Below, piece after piece: positions 42,854-51,147 of a stretch of DNA of 64,000 nt; positions within the stretch are counted from its first letter, which is position 1, and each line of letters opens with the position of its first letter. The notes below the pieces were generated by a model that saw only the letters and a list, made by a program, of their open reading frames with translations, was not told the DNA's origin and made no database searches. Source of the DNA: DATJLY01 sp963773665 (lineage in GTDB: Bacteria; Pseudomonadota; Alphaproteobacteria; ATCC43930; CGMCC-115725); the NCBI GenBank assembly GCA_963773665.1, contig CAVZBZ010000002.1:744001-808000 (forward strand). Direction: 5' to 3'. Both the position numbers and the translations under genes were made by a program.

Positions 42854-43857
42854 TGCGAAGCTTTGGCCGCTTCGTCGAAGGTGACCGTGACCGGCATTCC
42901 CTGCCGCAGGCCCTCGTCCGCATCGCCGACGATCACGCGAAGGCGATAGACCAACGCGGTGCGCAGCTCGCGCGTCTCGACCGATTTCGGCGTGAATTCC
43001 GCGATCGGCGAAATGAATCCCACGGTGCCGTGATAGACTTTTCCCCCGGTATCCGTCGTCACGTTGGCTTTCATGCCGGGATGGACGCGACCGAGATCCG
43101 GCTCGCCGACATAGGCGCGCACCCAGACCGGCGTGTCGAGCGTCAGAGTGAACACCGTCTCGCCGCTGCCGACGATGGCGCCGGGCTCATGCACCCGCGT
43201 GGTGATGATGCCGGCCGAGGGTGCCACGAGGTTCGCATCGCCAAGATCGCGTTCGGCGACGGATTCATTCGCACGCTCGAGCGCGACTTGCGCATGGGCG
43301 GCGGCAATGTCCTCCTCGCGCGGGCCGATCTCGGCAAGGCGCAAGGCCTGCTGCGCGTAGGCAAGCTGCGCCTGCGCCTGGTGCGCGCTCGCCAGCGCCG
43401 AATCGTAATTCTGCTGCGACGCGACCGAAGCCTTGAGAAGGGTCGCCTGGCGATCGAGCGTGATGCGGTCGATCTCGACGGCGCTCTCGGCGAGTGCCAC
43501 ATTGGCGCGCGCCTGGGCGATCTCCTCGGGCCGCGAGCCGTGCTCGAGCTTTTCCAGATTGGCTTGCTGCGCCGCCTCGCGCGCGCGAACGATGCGCAGA
43601 GAGTCGTCGAAATAGCGCTTGTCGAGGGTCGCGATCGCCTGCCCCGGCGTGACGCGGTCGCCTTCGTCGACCGCCATCGTCGCGATCCGGCCGGCGACCT
43701 TGAAGGCAAGGTCCACCTGGCGCACGTCGACATTGCCGTAGAGGACGAGGGCGCCGCCGCCGGCCTGCTGCCGGGGAAGATAGACGTAGGTGTAGGCCGC
43801 CCATCCGCCGGCCAGGATCGCCAAGAGCGCGATCGCGATGACGATGCGCCTCGTCAT
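42850..43857 (-). CDS. ybhG: HlyD-family periplasmic adaptor (YbhG-like)
   Basis: This is a 335-aa membrane-fusion protein. It has an N-terminal anchor (IVIAIALLAILAGGWAAYTY), lipoyl halves around VDVRQVDLAFKVAGRIATM and GDANLVAPSAGIITTRVHE, a long coiled-coil hairpin (about 85-210) and a beta-barrel domain (VWVRAYVGEPDLGRVHPG). The start ATG 43857 overlaps the tetR stop (ATGA). It would link the ABC-2 exporter to an outer-membrane channel such as TolC, which is not encoded here. Confidence 0.9.
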   Translation of the reverse strand: MTRRIVIAIALLAILAGGWAAYTYVYLPRQQAGGGALVLYGNVDVRQVDLAFKVAGRIATMAVDEGDRVTPGQAIATLDKRYFDDSLRIVRAREAAQQANLEKLEHGSRPEEIAQARANVALAESAVEIDRITLDRQATLLKASVASQQNYDSALASAHQAQAQLAYAQQALRLAEIGPREEDIAAAHAQVALERANESVAERDLGDANLVAPSAGIITTRVHEPGAIVGSGETVFTLTLDTPVWVRAYVGEPDLGRVHPGMKANVTTDTGGKVYHGTVGFISPIAEFTPKSVETRELRTALVYRLRVIVGDADEGLRQGMPVTVTFDEAAKASQ

Positions 43858-44498
43858 TTCGCCTCCTTTCGCACCGTGAGCCCGTCGAGCAGGATGGAAG
43901 CGTGCGTTCGGCACAGCGCCGCCACGTCGAGCGGCTTCTCGTCGTACTGCTCGAAACTGTGGCGCCAGAGAAGGGCCAGCAGCAGCGGCGCGATGACGGT
44001 GAAGAATGCGGCGTCGGCATCGATGCGCCGGAACTCGCGGCGCGCCATGCCGCGGCGCAGGATGGCGAGCACCACGCTCCGCGCGCGCTCGATCACCTCG
44101 CGGAAGTAGAACTGGGCGAGGTCGGGGAAATTGCCGGCCTCGGCGACCATCAGCTTCGGCAGCGCGGACAGATGCGGCGCCGCCACGAGCTCGGGCCAGG
44201 CCGCGATGAACTGCTCGAGCTGGCGGGCCGGCGGATCGTTCGCGCGGATCATTTCCTCGAAGGCGGAAATCCGCGGCACCAGCGCCTGGCGAACGACCTC
44301 CTTGAAGAGCGCCTCCTTGTTCGAGAAATAGAGATAGAGCGTGCCCTTGGTGACGCCGGCGCGCGCCGCGATATCGTCGAGCGAGGTCGCAGCGAACCCT
44401 GACTCGGCAAAGCATTCGAGCGCCGCGTTGGCGATTTCGGCCGGTCGCGCTTCCTTGCGCCGGCGCCATCGCGCGGCCGTTTTCTCCGGCTGAGGCAT
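43854..44498 (-). CDS. TetR-family repressor (CecR/YbiH-like)
   Basis: This 214-aa regulator has an N-terminal TetR helix-turn-helix (about 17-62: EIANAALECFAESGFAATSL, ITLYLYFSNK-type recognition region) and a C-terminal ligand-binding domain of the YbiH type (PF09209-like). ATG 44498 has GGCGGGA upstream; TTG 44504 adds two residues. It is first in an operon with the exporter genes, as CecR is with ybhGFSR in E. coli. A perfect palindrome 27 bp upstream is the likely autoregulatory operator. Confidence 0.87.
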   Translation of the reverse strand: MPQPEKTAARWRRRKEARPAEIANAALECFAESGFAATSLDDIAARAGVTKGTLYLYFSNKEALFKEVVRQALVPRISAFEEMIRANDPPARQLEQFIAAWPELVAAPHLSALPKLMVAEAGNFPDLAQFYFREVIERARSVVLAILRRGMARREFRRIDADAAFFTVIAPLLLALLWRHSFEQYDEKPLDVAALCRTHASILLDGLTVRKEAK

Positions 44499-44524
44499 GG
44501 GCAATCCCGCCGCCGCATTAAATG

Positions 44525-44542
44525 ACTAACTAGATAGTTAGT
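44525..44542. promoter_or_regulatory. Palindromic operator of the TetR/CecR-like repressor
   Basis: ACTAACTA-GA-TAGTTAGT is a perfect 8+2+8 palindrome, the only AT-rich patch in the region, 27 bp before the tetR start. Related TTAGT-type repeats are bound by TetR proteins that control AcrAB- or Ybh-like exporters. Confidence 0.82.
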
Positions 44543-44607
44543 TATAAGGCGGCCGCCGTCAAGGGCCAAGCGGCGGGTTGCCGCGAGCGGCCGGCGGGAC
44601 GCGGCGG

Positions 44608-46212
44608 CTACTGCCCGCCCTGCCGCACGTGATAGCTGAGCGCGCCGGGGTCGGTCAGATCGGGCACGGTCCAGCCGTCGAGATCGTATTCGGCCATGCA
44701 GGATTCGGCGAAGCCCTTGAACGCGGCGGCATTGCCCGACGCCTCCGCGCCGAAGAGACAGTAGCGCCGGATCTCCTCGGTCGAGCCGCCATAGTTGATT
44801 TCGTAGAGCTCGTGCCGGCCGCCGAACTCGGTTCCGAGCGTGTCCCACAGAAGCTTCAGGAGCTTCACGCGCGCCTCGGCGGTGTAGCCGTTCGAGCCGC
44901 GCAGATAGCGGTCGAGATAAGGCCTGATCTCCTCGTTCTTGAAGTCGCGCGCATGCGAATTGAGAAAGATGAGGCCCGAGGCGACGGTCTGCTCGATGAT
45001 GTATTTGACCTTCGTGTAGGCCATCGTGGCGATGATGGCGTAGGCGTTGCCCGGCTCCATGCGCGGCAGGACGTAATCGCCGATCCATGGCTGCGGGTCG
45101 CGCACCATGGCGTCCGACAGCGCCCAGAACAGATTGCGCCAGGCGATGACCTCGCCGATGTTCGCCTGGACGCCGCGATAATTCTTGGTGCCCGCCGCCT
45201 CCGTCGCCTTGAGCAGCAGGCCCGAGATGAAGTCGAGCTTGACGGCGAGCCGCGTGCAGCCGTGCACGACGAAGCGCGGCAGGAACCCGGTCTGCGGGAA
45301 AAAATTGTTCGCGCGCTCAATGTCGCGATAGACGAAAACGTTCTCCCAGGGCACCAAAACCTTGTCCATGATGAAGACGGCATCATTCTCGTCGAGCCGG
45401 CTCGACAGCGGATGGTCGAACGGGCTGCCCATGACGGTCGAAGTCATCTCATAGGAGGTCCGGCAGATGAACTTCACGCCGGGCGCATTGGTCGGGATCA
45501 TGAACACCACGGCGAAGGCCGGGTCCTGCACCGGGATGAGCCCGTGATGCGCGACGAATGTGTAGTTCGTCAGGACCGAGCCGGTCGCCACGACCTTGGC
45601 GCCCGAGACGATGATGCCCTGGTCGGTTTCGCCCTCGACATGGCAGCACACATCGCCCGCCTCGTTGGGCGGGCGGTCGCGGTCGATGGGCGGATGGATG
45701 ATGGCGTGGTTGATGAAGGGCACGCGCTCCTGGCTGAACCGGTACCAGCGCCGCGCATTCTCCTCGTAGGGATGATAGAAGGCGGCGTTGGCGCCGAGCG
45801 TCGCCAAGAACGCGGCCTTGTAGTCGGGCGAGCGGCCGAGCCAGCCATAGGTGATGCGCGACCATTCCGCGATCGCGTTGCGCCCGGCGAGCAGATCCTG
45901 CAGCGTCTTCGGCGCCTTGAAGAAGGCGTGAGTCGAGCCGCCGTTGCCGGTATCGGTCGGCAGCAGCAGCTTGTCCTTGCGCGCGGGATCGTGCAGAGCG
46001 TCGTAGAGGCGCGCGACCATGCGGGCGGTGTTGCGAAAGGCCGGGTGGTCCGTGACCTTCGCCACGCGCTCGCCATAGATATAGACTTCGCGCCCGTCGT
46101 CGAGCGAGGCGAGATACTCGGCGCCGGTCATCGGCGTCGCGTTCGGAACATTGCCGATGGTCTCGGCGCGCGCCGCGAATGCCTTCTTATCGGTCGCTTG
46201 CGTGCCCGTCAT
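44608..46212 (-). CDS. 4-hydroxyphenylacetate 3-hydroxylase (HpaB)-family monooxygenase
   Basis: This is a 534-aa FADH2-dependent monooxygenase of the HpaB/PvcC family that ortho-hydroxylates phenols. Family landmarks: MTGAEYLASLDDGREVYIYG at the N terminus, WGRSPDYKAAF-like region (GWLGRSPDYKAAFLATLG), VVATGSVLTNYTFV, and VPWENVFVYRDIERANNFF. GGGAGGGGACC precedes ATG 46212; upstream in-frame extension to 46308 overlaps the next gene. The flavin reductase partner (HpaC) is not in the window. It lies 10 bp after the ABC exporter on the same strand and may be co-transcribed with it. Confidence 0.9.
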   Translation of the reverse strand: MTGTQATDKKAFAARAETIGNVPNATPMTGAEYLASLDDGREVYIYGERVAKVTDHPAFRNTARMVARLYDALHDPARKDKLLLPTDTGNGGSTHAFFKAPKTLQDLLAGRNAIAEWSRITYGWLGRSPDYKAAFLATLGANAAFYHPYEENARRWYRFSQERVPFINHAIIHPPIDRDRPPNEAGDVCCHVEGETDQGIIVSGAKVVATGSVLTNYTFVAHHGLIPVQDPAFAVVFMIPTNAPGVKFICRTSYEMTSTVMGSPFDHPLSSRLDENDAVFIMDKVLVPWENVFVYRDIERANNFFPQTGFLPRFVVHGCTRLAVKLDFISGLLLKATEAAGTKNYRGVQANIGEVIAWRNLFWALSDAMVRDPQPWIGDYVLPRMEPGNAYAIIATMAYTKVKYIIEQTVASGLIFLNSHARDFKNEEIRPYLDRYLRGSNGYTAEARVKLLKLLWDTLGTEFGGRHELYEINYGGSTEEIRRYCLFGAEASGNAAAFKGFAESCMAEYDLDGWTVPDLTDPGALSYHVRQGGQ

Positions 46213-46222
46213 GGTCCCCTCC

Positions 46223-48094
46223 CTAGTCGCCCGCCGGAATAGCGTCGAGATCGCGCGCGGCGCCGCGGATGTCGAAGCCGCCCGACTGGCGCCGCCACAG
46301 CCGCGCATAGGTGCCGCCGCGCAGGAGAAGCTCGGCGTGGGAGCCGGTTTCGACGATCCGCCCCGAATTCATCACCACCAGCCGGTCCATGCGCGAGATC
46401 GTGGAAAGCCGGTGCGCGATGGCGACGACGGTGCGCCCCTTCATCAGATCGTCGAGCTGTTCCTGGATCGCCGCCTCGACTTCCGAATCGAGCGCCGAGG
46501 TCGCCTCGTCCAGGATCAGGATCGGCGCGTTCTTGAGGATCACGCGGGCAAGCGCGATGCGCTGGCGCTGGCCGCCCGACAATTTGACGCCGCGCTCGCC
46601 GACATGCGCCTCCATGCCACGCCTTCCCTGCCAATCCTCGAGCCCTTCGATGAACTCGAGCGCATGCGCGCGCCGGGCCGCCTCGAATACCTTGTCCTCG
46701 CTCGCGTCCGGCCGGCCATAGCGGATATTGTCGCGGATGGAGCGGTGCAGCAGCGAGGTGTCCTGCGTCACCATGGCGATGCGGCTGCGCAGGCTTTCCT
46801 GGGTGACGCGGGCGATGTCCTGGCCGTCGATCAGGATGCGCCCGCCCTCGAGCTCGTAGAAACGCAGCAGCAGATTGACCAGCGTCGATTTGCCGGCGCC
46901 GGACGGTCCGACGAGGCCAACCCGCTCGCCCGGCGCGATGGCAAGTTCGATCCCGTATAGCACGCCCCGCGCCGTGCCATAGCCGAACCGCACCGCCTCG
47001 AACCGCACGGCCCCGCGCTCGACCCGCAGCGAGGAGGCATCCTCGCGATCCTGCATCTGGCGCGGCACGGCGATCGAGCGCATGCCGTCCTGCACGACGC
47101 CGACATTCTCGAAGATCGAGGTGACGTTCTGCGCCACCCAGCCGGCGATATTGGAAATCTGCCAGGCGAGCGGCAGCGCGGTCGCAAGCGCGCCGACGCC
47201 GATCCGGCCGTGCGCCCACAGCCACACTCCGATCGTCCCCGTCCCGACCAGCAGCGCCGCATTGAAGACGGAGAGCGTGATGCCGAAGAGCGTGATGATG
47301 CGCAATTGCTGGCGGAACGCGTCGGTGTGTTCGTCGACCGAGGCGCGCACGAACGCGTCCTCGTCGCGCGGCCGGGCGAACAGCTTCACCGTCAGGATGT
47401 TGGTATAGCTGTCGACGATCCGGCCCGTGAGGTTGGAGCGCGCCTCCGACATGCGCCGCGACCGCACGCGCACGCGCGGCACGAAGTAGCGCAGGGTAAC
47501 GGCGTAGCCCGCAAACCACAGCACGACGGGAATGGCGAGCCGGACATCACTCGAGCCCAGAAGCACGATCGCGGTGCTGCCGTAGATCAGGATGTACCAG
47601 ACCGCGTTGGTGCCGGCGACCACGCTTTCGCGCAAGGACGGCCCGGTCTGCATGACGCGATTGGCGATCCGCCCGGCGAAGTCGTTTTGAAAGAAGGTCC
47701 AGCTTTGGCGCACCACGTGCCAGTGACTTTGCCAGCGCACGAGATTGGTGAAGCCGGGATTGATCGCGATGTTGGTGACGAGCTGCTGCAGCGCGTTCGC
47801 CGCCGGCCGCGCGATCAGCAGGACGAACGCCATGCCGGCAAGCTGCGGCCACGCTTCTTGCAGCAAGCCGCCGGGCGGATGGTTCGAGACGAGTGCGATG
47901 AGCCGGCCGATGAAGACCGGCACAGTCGTGTCTAGCAGCGCGACGATCGATCCGGCGATGAACAGTGCGACGACGAGATGGCGCACCTGGCGCACGTAAT
48001 GCCAATAGAACGCCGCGAGCCCTGCGGGCGGCGGCGCGTCGGGCGGCAGCGAAGTGGGCTCGAGCAGGTTCTCGAACAGACGGAAGAAGGACAT
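46223..48094 (-). CDS. MsbA-type ABC exporter (fused permease and ATPase)
   Basis: This is a 623-aa half-transporter with six membrane spans (about 35-330) followed by an ATPase domain. Walker A GPSGAGKSTLVNLLL, signature KLSGGQRQRIALAR, Walker B ILILDEATSALDSE and H-loop VVAIAHRLSTISR are intact. It would work as a homodimer. The sequence looks like heterogeneous multidrug/lipid ABCB exporters; the substrate cannot be predicted. ATG 48094 is chosen over TTG 48100. It diverges from the M29/NicX-like gene. Confidence 0.88.
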   Translation of the reverse strand: MSFFRLFENLLEPTSLPPDAPPPAGLAAFYWHYVRQVRHLVVALFIAGSIVALLDTTVPVFIGRLIALVSNHPPGGLLQEAWPQLAGMAFVLLIARPAANALQQLVTNIAINPGFTNLVRWQSHWHVVRQSWTFFQNDFAGRIANRVMQTGPSLRESVVAGTNAVWYILIYGSTAIVLLGSSDVRLAIPVVLWFAGYAVTLRYFVPRVRVRSRRMSEARSNLTGRIVDSYTNILTVKLFARPRDEDAFVRASVDEHTDAFRQQLRIITLFGITLSVFNAALLVGTGTIGVWLWAHGRIGVGALATALPLAWQISNIAGWVAQNVTSIFENVGVVQDGMRSIAVPRQMQDREDASSLRVERGAVRFEAVRFGYGTARGVLYGIELAIAPGERVGLVGPSGAGKSTLVNLLLRFYELEGGRILIDGQDIARVTQESLRSRIAMVTQDTSLLHRSIRDNIRYGRPDASEDKVFEAARRAHALEFIEGLEDWQGRRGMEAHVGERGVKLSGGQRQRIALARVILKNAPILILDEATSALDSEVEAAIQEQLDDLMKGRTVVAIAHRLSTISRMDRLVVMNSGRIVETGSHAELLLRGGTYARLWRRQSGGFDIRGAARDLDAIPAGD

Positions 48095-48217
48095 CGACAA
48101 CTCTCTTGCCGCCCTTTATGGACGATTGCGCCGCCTCGCGCCATCGGAAGCGCCGTATGGCCTTGCCGCCGCCTTTGTCACATACTCCTGCCCGCCGAAC
48201 GCACGAGGGAGGAAGCG

Positions 48218-49405
48218 ATGGCGCGCATACCGAACAGCGTGGCGGACATCCTCAAATCCAAGACCACGCGCGGCCTCCCGCGCCCGGTCGATTACGGCAC
48301 GGCCGATGTCGCGAGTCACATCCAGGGCAACGACACTTTCCACCGGGTGTTCGCGATCCGGCCGGGCGAGCATGTCGTCATGCTGACCGATCCGCTCATC
48401 GACCCGCGCGTGGTGCAGGCGGTTTACGGGCTCGCGCGGGCGCGGGGCGCCACCTTCGCCTCCTATATGGGCCCATCGACCCGGCTGATGGCGGTCCCGG
48501 ACGAGGCGCGCGCGCTCATTGAGCGCGCCGATTTCGTGGTCTCGAGCTGGTTCGCCTCGGTGATCGACCCGTTCTGCATCGGATTGCGGCGCGACAAGGG
48601 CCAGCGCTGGATCAAGATCACCTTCTTCCGCAACCTCGACCTGCTGCAGACGCCACAAGCGCGGTTCCCGCTCGACGTGCTGGGCGAGATCATCCGCGCT
48701 TCCTCGCGCGCATATCCCGACAGCGGCGCGTTCGATCTGCGCTTCACGGATTCGCGCGGCACCGACGTCGTCGTGAATTTCACCGAGGCGATGCGCAAGA
48801 TCATGAAGGCGGACAACCGCTGGCGCGGCCACAACGTCGCCGACGAGGACGGCTGCTACATCCATTTCCTGCCGACGCATGGGCCCAATCTCTACGAGGT
48901 AAAGATGGTCGGCGGCATCCACACCAATCCGTACATGCCGGTGAACGGCATCCTTTATCCGCAATGGGCCGTGGGTTTCGAGCGCCCGTTCGAGGAAAAG
49001 ATCGGCGTCGAGTTCAAGGACGGACGGGTGGCAGCCATCCACGGCAACAGCGAGGAGGCGCATATCCTGCGCTTCATCGTCGGCGGCGACCTCGACGAGC
49101 TGGGCTGCGGCCACAACCCCAAGGCGCCGCGCTTCGACATCTATCCGGCCGGCCCCAATTCGCCGGGGGCGCTGCATTTCGGCGTGAACGCGCTGGCGCC
49201 GTCCGAATATCTGCAGCGCGTGATGCCGAACTGGGAGGAGCCGCACGTTCACATGGACCTGGTGACCTTCGACACGACGGTCACGGCCGGCAACCGGACG
49301 GTGATCGACGAGGGATTCTTGCAGGCGCTGCGCGATCCCGCCGTGGTCGAGGCGGCGCGGCGCTATGGCGATCCCGCCGATCTGCTCGAGAACTATCCGG
49401 TCTAA
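48218..49405 (+). CDS. M29/NicX-like metalloprotein
   Basis: This 395-aa protein resembles the group that holds thermophilic aminopeptidase M29 and 2,5-dihydroxypyridine dioxygenase NicX. Conserved-looking blocks are GEHVVMLTDPLIDPRVVQA near the N terminus, FPLDVLGEIIRASSR, MPVNGILYPQWAVG, FGVNALAPSEY and the C-terminal EPHVHMDLVTFDTTV, where His and Asp could bind a metal. GGGAGGAAGCG precedes ATG 48218. The neighbouring hydantoinase genes suggest a role in opening or hydrolysing an N-heterocycle (inference). It overlaps the convergent hyuB stop by 4 bp. Confidence 0.6.
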   Translation: MARIPNSVADILKSKTTRGLPRPVDYGTADVASHIQGNDTFHRVFAIRPGEHVVMLTDPLIDPRVVQAVYGLARARGATFASYMGPSTRLMAVPDEARALIERADFVVSSWFASVIDPFCIGLRRDKGQRWIKITFFRNLDLLQTPQARFPLDVLGEIIRASSRAYPDSGAFDLRFTDSRGTDVVVNFTEAMRKIMKADNRWRGHNVADEDGCYIHFLPTHGPNLYEVKMVGGIHTNPYMPVNGILYPQWAVGFERPFEEKIGVEFKDGRVAAIHGNSEEAHILRFIVGGDLDELGCGHNPKAPRFDIYPAGPNSPGALHFGVNALAPSEYLQRVMPNWEEPHVHMDLVTFDTTVTAGNRTVIDEGFLQALRDPAVVEAARRYGDPADLLENYPV

Positions 49406-51147
49406 GCGCGGCGTCCGGTACCGTCGGCCAAAATCTCGACGCCGTAGTCGTTGAGTGCGCTTGCGCGCGAGACATAGCCTCGGCGCACGTCGCGCACGAC
49501 ATCGGCGAGCGCCCTGTCGCGCGGGCGCCCGTATCCGCCGCCGCCGCCGGTCTCCACTAGCACGATGTCACCGGCGCGCAATTCCAGATCGTCCGTCTTG
49601 TTGGCGTCGAGCGGGGCGCTTTCGCCGGCGCGGATGACGCTGACGCTTCCAGTGGCGCCCGCCATGCCGCCGCACACGCCCCACGGCGCGCACAGCGTGC
49701 GATCGAGGTTGGTGCGCAGGATGCAGGGGCGCAAAATGCGATATCGCTTGACGAAGCCGAGCCCGCCGCGAAATTGCCCCGCCCCGCCCGAATCCCGGCG
49801 CAGCGACAGGCCCTCGTAGCGATAAGGATACATCGTCTCCTGCAGCTCCATCGGGATAATGCGCGTGTCGCCGTGCGCCATGGTGCGGAACGGCCCGGCG
49901 CCGTCGCGCGCGGCCGACGCGCCCCAGCCGCCGTGACCGGAATCGTGGCACTGAAAGAATGTCCCATCGGCCCGCCGGCCGGCGAATCCCACCGATGAAT
50001 ATGTCCCGAAATGGGCGCCGGTCACGCGCGCCGGAAGGGCCCTCTCCAGCGCCCGGATGAAGGTATCGACGATCGTGGGAAAGGGCGCGCCGTACATGCC
50101 CATGGGCGCCGTCGGCCGCGCGCTCACGATCTTGCCCTCGGGCAGGATCAGCTTGAGCGGCCGGAACGTGCCTTCGTTGGCGGGCTCGCCGGCCGCGATG
50201 AGGTACATGAAGGCGATGCGCGCCGTGGTCACGCCGCCGCCGTGGTAGCCCGAGTTGATGCAGCCCGCGACCTCGGGCGAGATGTCGGAGTAATCGACCG
50301 TCATCTCGTCGCCCGCGACGATCACCCGCACCTTGATCGGCACTTGCGTATCGCCCGCGCCGTCATTGTCGAGAAACGATTCCGCCTCGTAGGTGCCGTC
50401 CGGGATCGCGCGGATGCGCGCGCGAATGGCCGCCTCGCACTGGTCGAGAATGGTGCCGACCGCGGACCCGAAAATTTCGATGCCGAATTTGTCGGCAAGC
50501 GTCCGGGTCAGGTCGCGGCCCAGGAAACAGCCGCCGAGCTGGGCCTCGATATCGCCCATCAGCTCCTGCGGGAAGCGCGTGTTGTCCTCAATGATGCGAT
50601 AGATCTCGTCGATTTTTTCGCCCTTCGACCAGATCTTGATGGTGCGGTACTGGATGCCCTCCATGAAGATGTCGGTCGAGGAGAACGAGGACGATCCGAC
50701 CGCCGCGCCGCCGATATCGATCCAGTGCATGTTGATGGCGAAGAAGCCGATCAGGCTCCCCCTTCCCGGCCCGGCATAGATCGGCGTGTACATCACCGTG
50801 TTGTTGAGATGCTGGCCTTGGATGGAGGGCGCGTTGCACACGATCACGTCGCCCTCGAAGAGCCGCTCGGGCCCATAAATCCTGAGCCCGTCGCGCACGG
50901 CGCTGCCGACCGCATCGGCCACGAAGATCGGCATGCCGCCCATGCACTGCGCGATAAGGCGTCCCTCGGCGTCGGTCATCCCGACGGCATAGTCCTTGTA
51001 TTCGTAGATGTAAGGGCTGAACGCCGTGCGCGTGATGTTGGCGTCGATCTGATCGGCGATCGACACGATGCCGTGACGGATGACCTCGACCGTGACGGGA
51101 TCGAGCGCGGCCGACCGGGCCTCGGCGCGAAGCGGTGTGTCTGCCAT
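49402..51147 (-). CDS. hyuB: Hydantoinase B / oxoprolinase-type subunit
   Basis: This is a 581-aa HyuB-family protein. N-methylhydantoinases, 5-oxoprolinases and acetophenone/acetone carboxylases share this subunit, which pairs with HyuA in ATP-dependent ring opening or carboxylation. Family features: VTVEVIRHGIVSIADQIDAN near the start, GMTDAEGRLIAQCMGGMP, RGSLIGFFAINMHWIDIGG, and the C-terminal LRRDSGGAGQFRGGLGF. Normal length. The start shares a base with the hyuA stop (TGATG). The partner hyuA is damaged, so this subunit may lack function. Confidence 0.9.
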   Translation of the reverse strand: MADTPLRAEARSAALDPVTVEVIRHGIVSIADQIDANITRTAFSPYIYEYKDYAVGMTDAEGRLIAQCMGGMPIFVADAVGSAVRDGLRIYGPERLFEGDVIVCNAPSIQGQHLNNTVMYTPIYAGPGRGSLIGFFAINMHWIDIGGAAVGSSSFSSTDIFMEGIQYRTIKIWSKGEKIDEIYRIIEDNTRFPQELMGDIEAQLGGCFLGRDLTRTLADKFGIEIFGSAVGTILDQCEAAIRARIRAIPDGTYEAESFLDNDGAGDTQVPIKVRVIVAGDEMTVDYSDISPEVAGCINSGYHGGGVTTARIAFMYLIAAGEPANEGTFRPLKLILPEGKIVSARPTAPMGMYGAPFPTIVDTFIRALERALPARVTGAHFGTYSSVGFAGRRADGTFFQCHDSGHGGWGASAARDGAGPFRTMAHGDTRIIPMELQETMYPYRYEGLSLRRDSGGAGQFRGGLGFVKRYRILRPCILRTNLDRTLCAPWGVCGGMAGATGSVSVIRAGESAPLDANKTDDLELRAGDIVLVETGGGGGYGRPRDRALADVVRDVRRGYVSRASALNDYGVEILADGTGRRA

